DNA from: Solidesulfovibrio fructosivorans JJ]
GTDB taxonomy: Bacteria; Desulfobacterota; Desulfovibrionia; Desulfovibrionales; Desulfovibrionaceae
Reading direction: 5' to 3'
Assembly (NCBI RefSeq): GCF_000179555.1
Contig: NZ_AECZ01000023.1
Span: 1 to 60,924, forward strand
Length of the DNA stretch: 60,924 nucleotides
In this document: piece after piece, positions 1-6,689 of the stretch
Position numbering within the stretch: position 1 is the first letter of the stretch
Layout: each line of letters opens with the position of its first letter
Made by a program: the position numbers and the translations under genes
Notes under the pieces: generated by a model
What the model was told of the DNA's origin: nothing
Seen by the model: the letters and a program-made list of their open reading frames with translations, nothing else
The model's database searches: none

Positions 1-121
1 CCCCTCCCAAAGACTTTTAATAATGATGATATTACATTATAATTATTCAGTATTATTATAAAATTTAGGAAGGGGAGAGCGCGAGAGGGGAGAACCCTTT
101 TTAAAGGGTTTCCCCTCTCGC
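1..121 (+). repeat. Composite palindromic repeat, left end cut by the window
   Basis: This is a partial copy of the composite element seen complete at 1249-1410. Bases 1-22 match the tail that follows hairpin 1 (CCCC-TCC-CAAAGACTTTTAATA). An AT-rich spacer follows (about 23-60), then TTTAGGAAGGGG at 64-75, which can pair with the tail, then hairpin 2 with arms GCGAGAGGGG at 81-90 and CCCCTCTCGC at 112-121. An inner CCCTTT/AAAGGG stem lies in its loop. Hairpin 1 would lie left of the window. The element ends 23 bp before the first gene. Confidence 0.75.
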
Positions 122-144
122 TCCTTCTTGTTACTTAATCTTCT

Positions 145-864
145 ATGATCAGCATCACGCGGCGGGTGTTCCTGCGCCTGATGGGCGCGGCGGTGGTGGT
201 GGGGCGTTGGCCCGGCCGGGCATGGGCCTTTGTGTTGGCGAACTTTCCCGTGCGCACGGTGGAGATCGAGGATTTCGGCTTCGAGCCGGCCACGGGCATG
301 GTCACCTATGCCGACGGCACGGCCGCGCTCTATGTCCTGACCGTGGACGGACTGGTGGAAACGCCCCGGCAGATTTCCTACGCGTCCCTGCGCGCCCTGC
401 CCCAAGAGTCCCAGACCTCGGATTTCCACTGCGTCGAGGGCTGGGACGTGGATGACCTGCACTGGCGCGGCCTGCGCCTGGCCGTCCTGGCCGATCTGGT
501 CAAACCGAAGCCCGAGGCCCGCTACGTGATCTTTCATTCCCTGGGCCGCACCCGTTCGCGTCCCGACGGGCTCGATCACTATGTCGAATGCCTGCCTCTG
601 GGCGATCTCCTCGATCCACGCCTGGAATACCTGCTTGGCCTGGACCTTGCCGGCAATCCCCTGCCGCTGGAGCATGGGGCCCCCATGCGACTGGTGTGTC
701 CGTACGATTTAGCCTACAAGGGCGCGAAATTTATTACGCGCCTGGAGTTCGCCGCCGATCCCGTGGACGGCTGGTGGACGCGGGCCAACGGCATCTACGA
801 CAGGATCGCGCCGGTCGAGCCGGAGCGGCTGCGCCGGCCGGACCCGCGCCGGTCCCGGTCGTAA
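145..864 (+). CDS. Tat-exported molybdopterin-dependent oxidoreductase, sulfite-oxidase/MsrP-like fold
   Basis: The 239-residue protein begins with a twin-arginine leader (TRRVFLRLMG, Arg6-Arg7, then a hydrophobic run to about residue 30), so it should be exported folded with its cofactor. The body matches the oxidoreductase molybdopterin-binding domain. FHCVEGW around residues 95-100 holds Cys96, the expected molybdenum ligand, and HGAPMRLV at 178-185 followed by YKGAKFITRLEF is the usual C-terminal part of that domain. No haem or dimerisation domain follows, so it is a single-domain enzyme like MsrP, but no MsrQ-type haem membrane partner is next to it. The substrate is unknown. I see no good Shine-Dalgarno site before this ATG; the start is chosen because it keeps the Tat signal. 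Confidence 0.82.
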   Translation: MISITRRVFLRLMGAAVVVGRWPGRAWAFVLANFPVRTVEIEDFGFEPATGMVTYADGTAALYVLTVDGLVETPRQISYASLRALPQESQTSDFHCVEGWDVDDLHWRGLRLAVLADLVKPKPEARYVIFHSLGRTRSRPDGLDHYVECLPLGDLLDPRLEYLLGLDLAGNPLPLEHGAPMRLVCPYDLAYKGAKFITRLEFAADPVDGWWTRANGIYDRIAPVEPERLRRPDPRRSRS

Positions 865-889
865 TCGCCGTTATAAGGGGAAAATCGGT

Positions 890-1234
890 ATGAGCCACGA
901 AACGGGGCTGGTGGTCGTCTGGACCACCCGCGACCGGGAGGCGGCGCTCAAAATGGCGCTGCCCCATGCACGAAAAGCACGGGAAAACGGTCTTTGGCAG
1001 CGGGTGATTCTCATCGTCTGGGGGCCGTCGGCCAAGATGCTGGCCTGCGACCTCGATTTGCGCGAGGCCGTGGCCGCCTGCCGCCGGGCCGGGGTGGAAA
1101 CCTTCGCCTGCCGGGAAAGCGCCACGGATTACGACGTGGCCGAACAGTTCCGACACTACGGCCTGACCCTCATCGACGCGGACGGCTTCCTGGCCGGCTA
1201 CATGAAGGAAGGCTGGCGGGTGCTGACGGTGTAG
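890..1234 (+). CDS. DsrE-like small protein
   Basis: This 114-residue cytoplasmic protein starts at ATG 890, nine bases after AAGGGG, 25 bp behind the molybdoenzyme gene, and is probably co-transcribed with it. It shows the DsrE/DsrF-type alternating pattern: a first beta strand (GLVVVWTT), a helix, a strand ending RVILIVWGPSAKML, then a helix and a strand with GVETFACRES. Cys74 sits where DsrE-family proteins often carry their sulfur-binding cysteine; Cys53 and Cys64 are extra. The family carries sulfur as persulfide or serves as a partner of such carriers. A role in sulfur transfer is an inference from fold and from the sulfate-reducer context. The call rests on pattern alone. Confidence 0.6.
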   Translation: MSHETGLVVVWTTRDREAALKMALPHARKARENGLWQRVILIVWGPSAKMLACDLDLREAVAACRRAGVETFACRESATDYDVAEQFRHYGLTLIDADGFLAGYMKEGWRVLTV

Positions 1235-1248
1235 AGAGTGTAAGAAAC

Positions 1249-1410
1249 CTGGGGGAAACCTTTCTGAAGAAAGGTTTCCCCCAGACCCCCTTCCAAAGAC
1301 TTTCAATAGAAACAGATCGTTGCCGGCAACTCGCCAGTAAAGTGAAAAAGTTTAGGAAGGGGAGAGCGCGAGAGGGGCTACCGCCCTTTTCAAAGGGTTT
1401 CCCCTCTCGC
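1249..1410 (+). repeat. Complete composite palindromic repeat (hairpin 1, outer stem, hairpin 2)
   Basis: Hairpin 1 has a perfect 16-bp stem (arms 1249-1264 and 1269-1284, loop TGAA). It is followed by CCCCCTTCCAAAGACTTTCA at 1286-1305, whose CCCCTTCC (1287-1294) pairs with GGAAGGGG at 1355-1362 across a spacer of about 45 bp, giving an outer stem. Hairpin 2 has arms GCGAGAGGGG at 1368-1377 and CCCCTCTCGC at 1401-1410, with CCCTTT/AAAGGG inside. Partial or reversed copies lie at 1-121 and 13225-13374, and another seems to begin at the window end. It sits just after the DsrE-like gene, so hairpin 1 may also end that transcript. Confidence 0.85.
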
Positions 1411-1665
1411 TTCGTATTCCCCGCATTTTCATGGACGAGCGGCGGGCGTACGCCATACGTAACCCGCCATCCCTCTTGACGTTTCCCTCTCGATGGACGA
1501 CCTCCTGGAAAGACCGCCCGGCATCGTCGCCTGTCGACGGTCCTAGTGGCCAAGCGTCTTTGCGGGGTCTCCGGGGCGTGTCTTTTGACGGGCGATCCCG
1601 GGGGCGGCTTTTCGGCGGCCGCAGGTAAAACCGCGCCGCCATCATGGCCAACACGGGAGAGCGCC
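1411..1665. other. Gene-free leader region before mgtC-like gene
   Basis: No gene is supported here. An in-frame extension of the mgtC-like gene back to 1546 exists, but it is Gly/Ala/Pro-rich and unlike the family, so the region is read as a 5' leader. Known mgtC genes often have regulatory leaders. I looked for an M-box or yybP-ykoY type riboswitch and could not recognise one. Confidence 0.4.
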
Positions 1666-2352
1666 ATGAGCGAGTATCCATACGAAGCGCAATTGCTGCT
1701 GCGTCTTGTCATTGCGGTCTGTTGTGGCTCGATCCTGGGGTACGAGCGGGAACGCCACGGCATAAGCGCCGGCCTGCGCACCAATCTCCTGGTGTGTCTC
1801 GGCTCCGCCCTCATGATGGTTATCTCAAAATATTTCTACTACTTGGATGGTGAGGACTCGGGGAGCATCCCCCTTGGCCTCGATCCCTCGCGCATCGGCG
1901 CGCAGATCGTCACCGGCGTGGGCTTTCTGGGGGCGGGCGTGATCATCAAGGACCGGGGCGCGATTCGCGGCCTGACCACGGCCGCGACCCTGTGGTTCAA
2001 CGCCGGCGTCGGCATGGCGCTCGGAGCGGGCATGGTGCTCATCCCGGTTTCCTGCACCCTCCTCGGCGTGGTTTCCCTGACCATCCTCAAGCACCTCCAG
2101 AGCCTGATCAGGCGCGAGGTCGTCCGGGTGATCAGCATCACCTGTCAGGAAACGCGGGAAACCCTCGACAATCTGCTGCATTTTTTCCGCGCCCGCGACC
2201 TCGACGTGGAGAACCTGAGCCTGACCAAGGTCACGGATGGCCTTTCCACCTACTGCTTCACCCTGCGTTGCGACTGGTCTTGCCTGGACGCCGTCAGCTG
2301 CATCCGCGATCTGGCCGGCATCGACTGCGTGCAGAAGGTCAAGATGCGCTAG
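1666..2352 (+). CDS. MgtC/SapB family inner-membrane protein
   Basis: The protein has 228 residues from ATG 1666, which is preceded by GGGAGA. The N-terminal half is the MgtC/SapB membrane domain: a first helix at about 8-26, then the signature YERERHGISAGLRTN at 26-40, then helices around 40-56, 78-98, 105-122 and 123-141, with TGVGFLGAGVI in the middle. The C-terminal 80 residues form a soluble ACT-like domain, as in longer MgtC/YhiD proteins. Family members help bacteria cope with low magnesium or acid and can act on the F-type ATP synthase, but many members have no known role. It stands alone, with a repeat upstream and a convergent gene downstream. Confidence 0.85.
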   Translation: MSEYPYEAQLLLRLVIAVCCGSILGYERERHGISAGLRTNLLVCLGSALMMVISKYFYYLDGEDSGSIPLGLDPSRIGAQIVTGVGFLGAGVIIKDRGAIRGLTTAATLWFNAGVGMALGAGMVLIPVSCTLLGVVSLTILKHLQSLIRREVVRVISITCQETRETLDNLLHFFRARDLDVENLSLTKVTDGLSTYCFTLRCDWSCLDAVSCIRDLAGIDCVQKVKMR

Positions 2353-2364
2353 GCCCCGTCCAGG

Positions 2365-3186
2365 TCAGCAGGCCGGGATCACGGCCGCGAGCAGCCGGGT
2401 CAGGGTCGCTTCGGCCTGTTTAGCGGTGGCGATGACCGCTTCCAGGGTGGTTTCGGCCATGCAGTCCGGCAGGTTGACGTTGGTCAGGCACGAGATGGCC
2501 AGGACCTCCATGCCGGCGTGCCGGGCGGCGATGACTTCGGTCACGGTGGACATGCCCACGGCGTCGGCCCCGAGGAGCTTGAGCATCCGGGTCTCGGCCG
2601 GCGTCTCCAGGCTCGGGCCGAGCACTCCGGCGTAGACCCCGCGTTCCAGCCGGATGCCGAGCGACAGCGCCGTTCGGTCGGCGATTTCGCCCAGGCGCGG
2701 CGAGTAGGCTTTGCTCATATCCGGGAAGCGCGGTCCCGTGGCCTCGTCGTTGGGGCCGACCAGCGGGTTTTTCCCGGTCAGGTTGATGTGGTCGGTTATG
2801 CGCATGAGCCCGCCGGCGCAAAAATGCGGATCAAGGGCTCCGGCGGCGTTGGTGAGGACGAGCGTTTTGACGCCGAGCCCGGCAAGCAGCCGCACCCCGG
2901 CGGCCACTTCGGCTGGGGCGTAGCCCTCGTAGAGGTGGAGCCGGCCCGAAAGCAGGGCCACCGGCCGGCCGCCGAGGGTGCCGTAGGCCAGCGCCCCGGC
3001 GTGGCTCGGGGCGGTGGAGCGGGGGAACCCGGGGATATCGGCCGTGGCCATTTCCCGTTTGTCCGCGACCGCCGCGGCGATGCCGCCAAGGCCCGTGCCG
3101 GCCACGAGTCCGACGGCACCCGCCGGGCAGGGGCCGAGGACTGACGCGACGGCTTTCATACCCTTTGCATCTTCCCCATAATCCAT
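2365..3186 (-). CDS. Purine-nucleoside phosphorylase, trimeric inosine/guanosine type
   Basis: The 273-residue cytosolic enzyme splits inosine or guanosine with phosphate to the free base and ribose-1-phosphate (purine salvage). The start at 3186 (MDYGEDAKG) is chosen because AGGAG lies eight bases before it; an upstream ATG at 3219 has no such site. Family motifs are in order: GTGLGG at 30-35 (phosphate loop), GRLHLYEGY at 81-89 with His84, NAAGAL at 113-118, GPSLETPAE at 190-198 with the base-binding Glu194, GADAVGMST at 206-214, and Asn236. A methylthioadenosine phosphorylase is the main alternative; the Glu and Asn in the base pocket favour PNP. It is convergent with mgtC (12 bp gap) and divergent from motA. 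Confidence 0.88.
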   Translation of the reverse strand: MDYGEDAKGMKAVASVLGPCPAGAVGLVAGTGLGGIAAAVADKREMATADIPGFPRSTAPSHAGALAYGTLGGRPVALLSGRLHLYEGYAPAEVAAGVRLLAGLGVKTLVLTNAAGALDPHFCAGGLMRITDHINLTGKNPLVGPNDEATGPRFPDMSKAYSPRLGEIADRTALSLGIRLERGVYAGVLGPSLETPAETRMLKLLGADAVGMSTVTEVIAARHAGMEVLAISCLTNVNLPDCMAETTLEAVIATAKQAEATLTRLLAAVIPAC

Positions 3187-3297
3187 ATAGGTTACTCCTG
3201 TTCCCGGACCCACTAGCATGGGGACGGCCGGTCGGAAAGGGGGAGGCCTTTTCCGTCGGCGTCGTTTTCCAACTCAAGCGCACAAGCGGACGGGGCC

Positions 3298-4056
3298 ATG
3301 GATCTCGGAACCTTTCTCGGCCTTGCCTCGGGCATCGCCCTGGTGCTTGGGGCCATCTTCATGGGCGGCACGTTGACGGAATTCGTCAATGGGCCGAGCA
3401 TCATGATCGTCGTCGGCGGCACGTTGGCTTCCATCTGTGTGGCCTACCCCATGGGCGAAGTCCGGCAGGCCTTCGCGGCCATGATGCAGATTTTTTCCTC
3501 GCGCAAGGTGCGCGATGCGGAAGTCGTCAACATGATGGTGCGCATCGCCGAGATCAGCCGCCGCGAGGGGCTGATCGCCCTGGAAAACATCCACACCGAA
3601 AACGCCATCCTCAAAAAGGCTTGTCAGCTCATCGCCGACAACGCCGACCCGGCGCTCATCCGCGACACGGTGCGCATCGAGATCGGCTCCATGAAGCGCC
3701 GCCATGCCGTGGGCGAGGCCGTGTTCAAGTCCCTGGCCGGCTACGCGCCGTCCTTCGGCATGATCGGCACGCTTATCGGCCTGGTCCAGATGCTCACCCG
3801 CCTAAACGACCCCAAGACCCTGGGGCCGGCCATGGCCGTGGCGATCATCACCACGTTTTACGGCTCCATGATGTCCACGCTGTTTTTCCTGCCCGTGGCC
3901 GGCAAGCTGCGCGCCCGCACCCTCAACGAAACCCTGCAGCTGGAGATCATCTTCGAGGGCGCCAAGTGCATCCTGGAGAACAACAACCCCAGGCTCGTCT
4001 ACGAGAAGCTGTCCTCGTTTATTGCCCCACGGGAGCGCCGTTATGAGCGACGATGA
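3298..4056 (+). CDS. motA: Flagellar motor stator protein MotA
   Basis: This is a 252-residue inner-membrane protein with the MotA layout: two N-terminal helices (about 4-24 and 33-50), a cytoplasmic domain of about 95 residues (52-145) that contacts the rotor, then helix 3 (147-167, GYAPSFGMIGTLIGLV with the conserved Pro151) and helix 4 (178-201). With MotB it forms the ion channel that drives flagellar rotation. Its end overlaps the start of motB by 14 bp, so the two are translated together. The ion cannot be told from this sequence alone. No clear sigma-28 promoter was seen in the 111 bp between it and the divergent phosphorylase gene. Confidence 0.93.
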   Translation: MDLGTFLGLASGIALVLGAIFMGGTLTEFVNGPSIMIVVGGTLASICVAYPMGEVRQAFAAMMQIFSSRKVRDAEVVNMMVRIAEISRREGLIALENIHTENAILKKACQLIADNADPALIRDTVRIEIGSMKRRHAVGEAVFKSLAGYAPSFGMIGTLIGLVQMLTRLNDPKTLGPAMAVAIITTFYGSMMSTLFFLPVAGKLRARTLNETLQLEIIFEGAKCILENNNPRLVYEKLSSFIAPRERRYERR

Positions 4057-4783
4057 GCAAACCGGTTTTGATGATGACGACGAGGAGGTCGAGGCCTCCA
4101 GCCAATGGCTGACCACCCTCTCCGACTTGTCCATGCTCCTCATGACCTTTTTCATCATGCTCTTTTCCATGTCGAGCCTGGACGTCAAGAAGTTCACGGA
4201 TTCGTTCTCCTCGGTGCGAAACGCGCTCGGCAACAAAAGCAAGGCCATCACCACGGGCCCCATCGCCACGCCCGACATGTCCACCCTGGTCGAGCAGGCC
4301 CGCATCCGCCAACGCATCATCGGCGAGCAGCGCCGCGTCTACGACCAGTTCCGCTCCTATGTTTCGACCAAGGGCCTCGACGGCGTGGTCGCCGCCACCC
4401 TTGAGGCGGGCAAGATCACCATCGGCTTTCCCGCCGGCGTGCTTTTCCCCAAGGACGGCGTCGACCTGACCGAGGAGGGCAAGCAGCGGCTTCGCACCGT
4501 GTACGACTTTCTCATCAAGACCGCGGGGGAACGCATCAACATCCGGGGGTTTACCGACAACCAGCCGCCCGGGGCGGGGAGCCGTTTTCGCGACAATTGG
4601 GAAGTTTCCTCGTTGCGGGCCGTTGCCGTCCTGCGGTATATGGTGTCCTTGGGCATGCCCCCCAACCGATTGACAGCCACCGGATTAGCTGATTTAGAAC
4701 CCCTCTACCCGAACGATACCCCGGCGCATCGGGCGCGCAACCAACGCGTGGAGTTCGTCTTGGAACGCTGGATCGGCGAGTAG
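4043..4783 (+). CDS. motB: Flagellar motor stator protein MotB
   Basis: It has 246 residues from ATG 4043 (GGGAG upstream; an ATG at 4022 is less likely). A very acidic cytoplasmic tail (residues 2-17) precedes one transmembrane helix at about 22-44, in which Asp28 (TLSDLSMLLM) is the ion-carrying residue of the stator. A periplasmic linker follows, then an OmpA-like peptidoglycan-binding domain from about 125 to 241 with GFTDNQP at 169-175 and RNQRVEF at 232-238. It anchors the MotA/MotB channel to the cell wall. The gene overlaps motA, and its stop codon overlaps the Shine-Dalgarno site of the PilZ gene, so the three form an operon. Confidence 0.93.
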   Translation: MSDDEQTGFDDDDEEVEASSQWLTTLSDLSMLLMTFFIMLFSMSSLDVKKFTDSFSSVRNALGNKSKAITTGPIATPDMSTLVEQARIRQRIIGEQRRVYDQFRSYVSTKGLDGVVAATLEAGKITIGFPAGVLFPKDGVDLTEEGKQRLRTVYDFLIKTAGERINIRGFTDNQPPGAGSRFRDNWEVSSLRAVAVLRYMVSLGMPPNRLTATGLADLEPLYPNDTPAHRARNQRVEFVLERWIGE

Positions 4784-4792
4784 GAGCCCGGC

Positions 4793-5212
4793 ATGGACTT
4801 TACGTTCAAGCTGGAAGGCGAGGTCGGCAAGCGCGCCGCCTACAGGGAGCGCGTGCGGGGCCTGTTCGCCCGGTTGGAGGGCGACGAGACGGCTTACGTC
4901 GTTCACGACGTCAGCGCCTCGGGTGTGGCCCTGGTCGATGCCGAAGGGCGTCTCGAGTCCGGGCGCAAGGGCCTTTTGAGTCTGGCCATCGGCCCCAAGA
5001 CGCTCATTGCCGGACTGCCGGTCATGGTGGCCCGCATCGGTGGGCAGGGCTTGGTCGGGCTGGCCTTCGGAGAGCTTTCGTTGCGCCAGGAAGCCTGGCT
5101 CGACAAGCTGGTGCTGGAGATTCAAAAACGGCGCATCGATCTGCGCAAGGCGCGGGAGATGGCCGATAACCTTGAGGATAAAAAGACGGATCGTGCCGAC
5201 GAACAAACATAA
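4793..5212 (+). CDS. PilZ-domain c-di-GMP-binding protein
   Basis: This small soluble protein of 139 residues has the two parts of a c-di-GMP site: an arginine-rich segment KRAAYRERVR near residues 13-22 (R-x3-R, Arg14/Arg18) and DVSASGV at 39-45, matching the D/N-x-S-x-x-G box. The C-terminal 40 residues are charged and probably helical. AGGAG overlapping the motB stop codon drives its start six bases on. Coupling to motA-motB suggests it tunes the motor when c-di-GMP rises, as YcgR does; that is an inference from position. It overlaps the next gene by 20 bp. Confidence 0.82.
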   Translation: MDFTFKLEGEVGKRAAYRERVRGLFARLEGDETAYVVHDVSASGVALVDAEGRLESGRKGLLSLAIGPKTLIAGLPVMVARIGGQGLVGLAFGELSLRQEAWLDKLVLEIQKRRIDLRKAREMADNLEDKKTDRADEQT

Positions 5213-6611
5213 GGTCCTGGTTGCCAACCGGGGCGAGATCGCCATGCGCATCATCCAGGCTTGCGTTTCGCTCGGCCTGGATTTTGTTTGCGTCCATACC
5301 AAGGCCGACGCGGACTCGGGCCATCTGGCCCTGGCCCGCTCCCTGGGCGGCCCCGAGGCCGCCTACCGCGTAAGCTCCTACCACGACGCCAACGAGCTTC
5401 TGGCCGTGGCCGACCATGCCGGAGCGACCGCCATCCACCCGGGCTACGGCTTTTTCGCCGAGGATTTCCGCTTCGCCCGCCGCGTGTCCGAGCGTTCGCG
5501 CCCCCTGGTCTTTATCGGCCCCTCCTGGCGCATCATCCGGTCGCTCGGCGACAAGATCAACACCAAGCGCCTGGCCAGAAGCCTGTCCATCCCCACGGTC
5601 CCCGGCTCGGACCGTCCGGTCTACGACGAGATGGAGGCCGAGGAGATCGCCGAGACCCTGTTCGCCTTCCAGGCCGAGCAGGGCATCGCCAACTCCGTGG
5701 TCCTGGTCAAGGCCTCGGCCGGCGGCGGGGGCATGGGCATCGAGGAAATTTACGACATCGATCAGTTCAAGACCGTCTACCGGCGCGTGCGCAACTACGC
5801 CAAGCGCCAGTTCCACGACGAGGGCGTGCTGATCGAGCAGCGCATTTTCGACTTCAACCACCTCGAGGTGCAAATCGTCGCCGACCGCACGGGCAAGGGC
5901 ATCGTGCACTTCGGCACGCGCAACTGCACCATCCAGTCCACGGGCCGGCAAAAGCGCGTGGAGGTGGCTCCCGGATTCCGCCCGGAGGAGATCGACTATT
6001 CCTTCGACGCGGCCAAGGTCCTCGACGACATCGTGGGCTACTCCCTGGCCATGGCCCGCGAGGTGGGCTACGACAACGTCGGCACCTGGGAGTGGATCGT
6101 CTCGCCCACGGGCCAGCCGTTCCTCATGGAGGTCAACACCCGCATCCAGGTGGAAAACGGCGTGTCCGCGGCCATCTCGCGCATCCGGGGCCAGGGGGAC
6201 GTCAACCTCATCGCCGAGCAGATACGTCTTGGCCTCGGCGCGCCTCTGGGCTATGACCAATCCGACGTGACCTTTGAAGGCGTCGGCGTCGAATACCGCA
6301 TCATCGCCGAGGACCCGGCCAACCGCTTCACTCCCTGGGTCGGCCGCATCGACCAGTTTCTGGCCCCGAGCCTGCCCTGGGCGAAGCTCTACACCCACAT
6401 CCCCATGGACGCCCCCTACGAAATCCCCACGGACTACGACCCCAACCTGGCCCTGGCCATCATCTGGGGCGGGGATCTGGCCGAGGCCAAAAAGCGCGGA
6501 GTGGCCTACCTCGACGAGTTGACCCTGTCCGGTGAGGACGGCTCCGGAGCGGAGCTTAAGTCCAACGTCCGGTTTCTGCGGGACAAGACCGCCACCATCC
6601 TGCAATTCTAG
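5193..6611 (+). CDS. accC: Biotin carboxylase subunit of acetyl-CoA carboxylase, divergent
   Basis: This ATP-grasp enzyme carboxylates the biotin on the carrier protein with bicarbonate and ATP, the first half of malonyl-CoA synthesis. The GTG start at 5193 gives 472 residues beginning VPTNKHKVLVANRGEIA, the normal family N-terminus; the frame runs further up but into PilZ. Motifs are IHPGYGFFAED at 81-91, the ATP-lid KASAGGGGMG at 173-182, Cys245, Glu300 and EVNTRIQVEN at 313-322 with the catalytic Arg318. Compared with E. coli AccC, the usual ERDCSMQRR segment reads TRNCTIQST and the QVEHP motif reads QVENG. It is thus an outlier, shared in my recollection with other Desulfovibrio. It sits directly before the fused carboxyltransferase, which fixes the role. 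Confidence 0.85.
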   Translation: MPTNKHKVLVANRGEIAMRIIQACVSLGLDFVCVHTKADADSGHLALARSLGGPEAAYRVSSYHDANELLAVADHAGATAIHPGYGFFAEDFRFARRVSERSRPLVFIGPSWRIIRSLGDKINTKRLARSLSIPTVPGSDRPVYDEMEAEEIAETLFAFQAEQGIANSVVLVKASAGGGGMGIEEIYDIDQFKTVYRRVRNYAKRQFHDEGVLIEQRIFDFNHLEVQIVADRTGKGIVHFGTRNCTIQSTGRQKRVEVAPGFRPEEIDYSFDAAKVLDDIVGYSLAMAREVGYDNVGTWEWIVSPTGQPFLMEVNTRIQVENGVSAAISRIRGQGDVNLIAEQIRLGLGAPLGYDQSDVTFEGVGVEYRIIAEDPANRFTPWVGRIDQFLAPSLPWAKLYTHIPMDAPYEIPTDYDPNLALAIIWGGDLAEAKKRGVAYLDELTLSGEDGSGAELKSNVRFLRDKTATILQF

Positions 6612-6689
6612 CCTCCCGGTCGCGCGCCGGTCCGCCAAAGGCCAAGGCCGGCGGTCGGGCGCGCGCCGGGACGCTTGGGAATACGCCAT

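Noticed and set aside
1416-1665. Magnesium or manganese riboswitch before the mgtC-like gene
   Set aside because: No M-box or yybP-ykoY core motif could be recognised by eye; a covariance-model scan would be needed.
3187-3297. Sigma-54 or sigma-28 promoter before motA
   Set aside because: One GG-N10-GC spacing exists, but without TGGC or TTGC around it, and no sigma-28 boxes were seen.
5022-6689. Long minus-strand frame opposite accC
   Set aside because: The plus strand codes for a clear biotin carboxylase; the reverse product is low-complexity and without family features.
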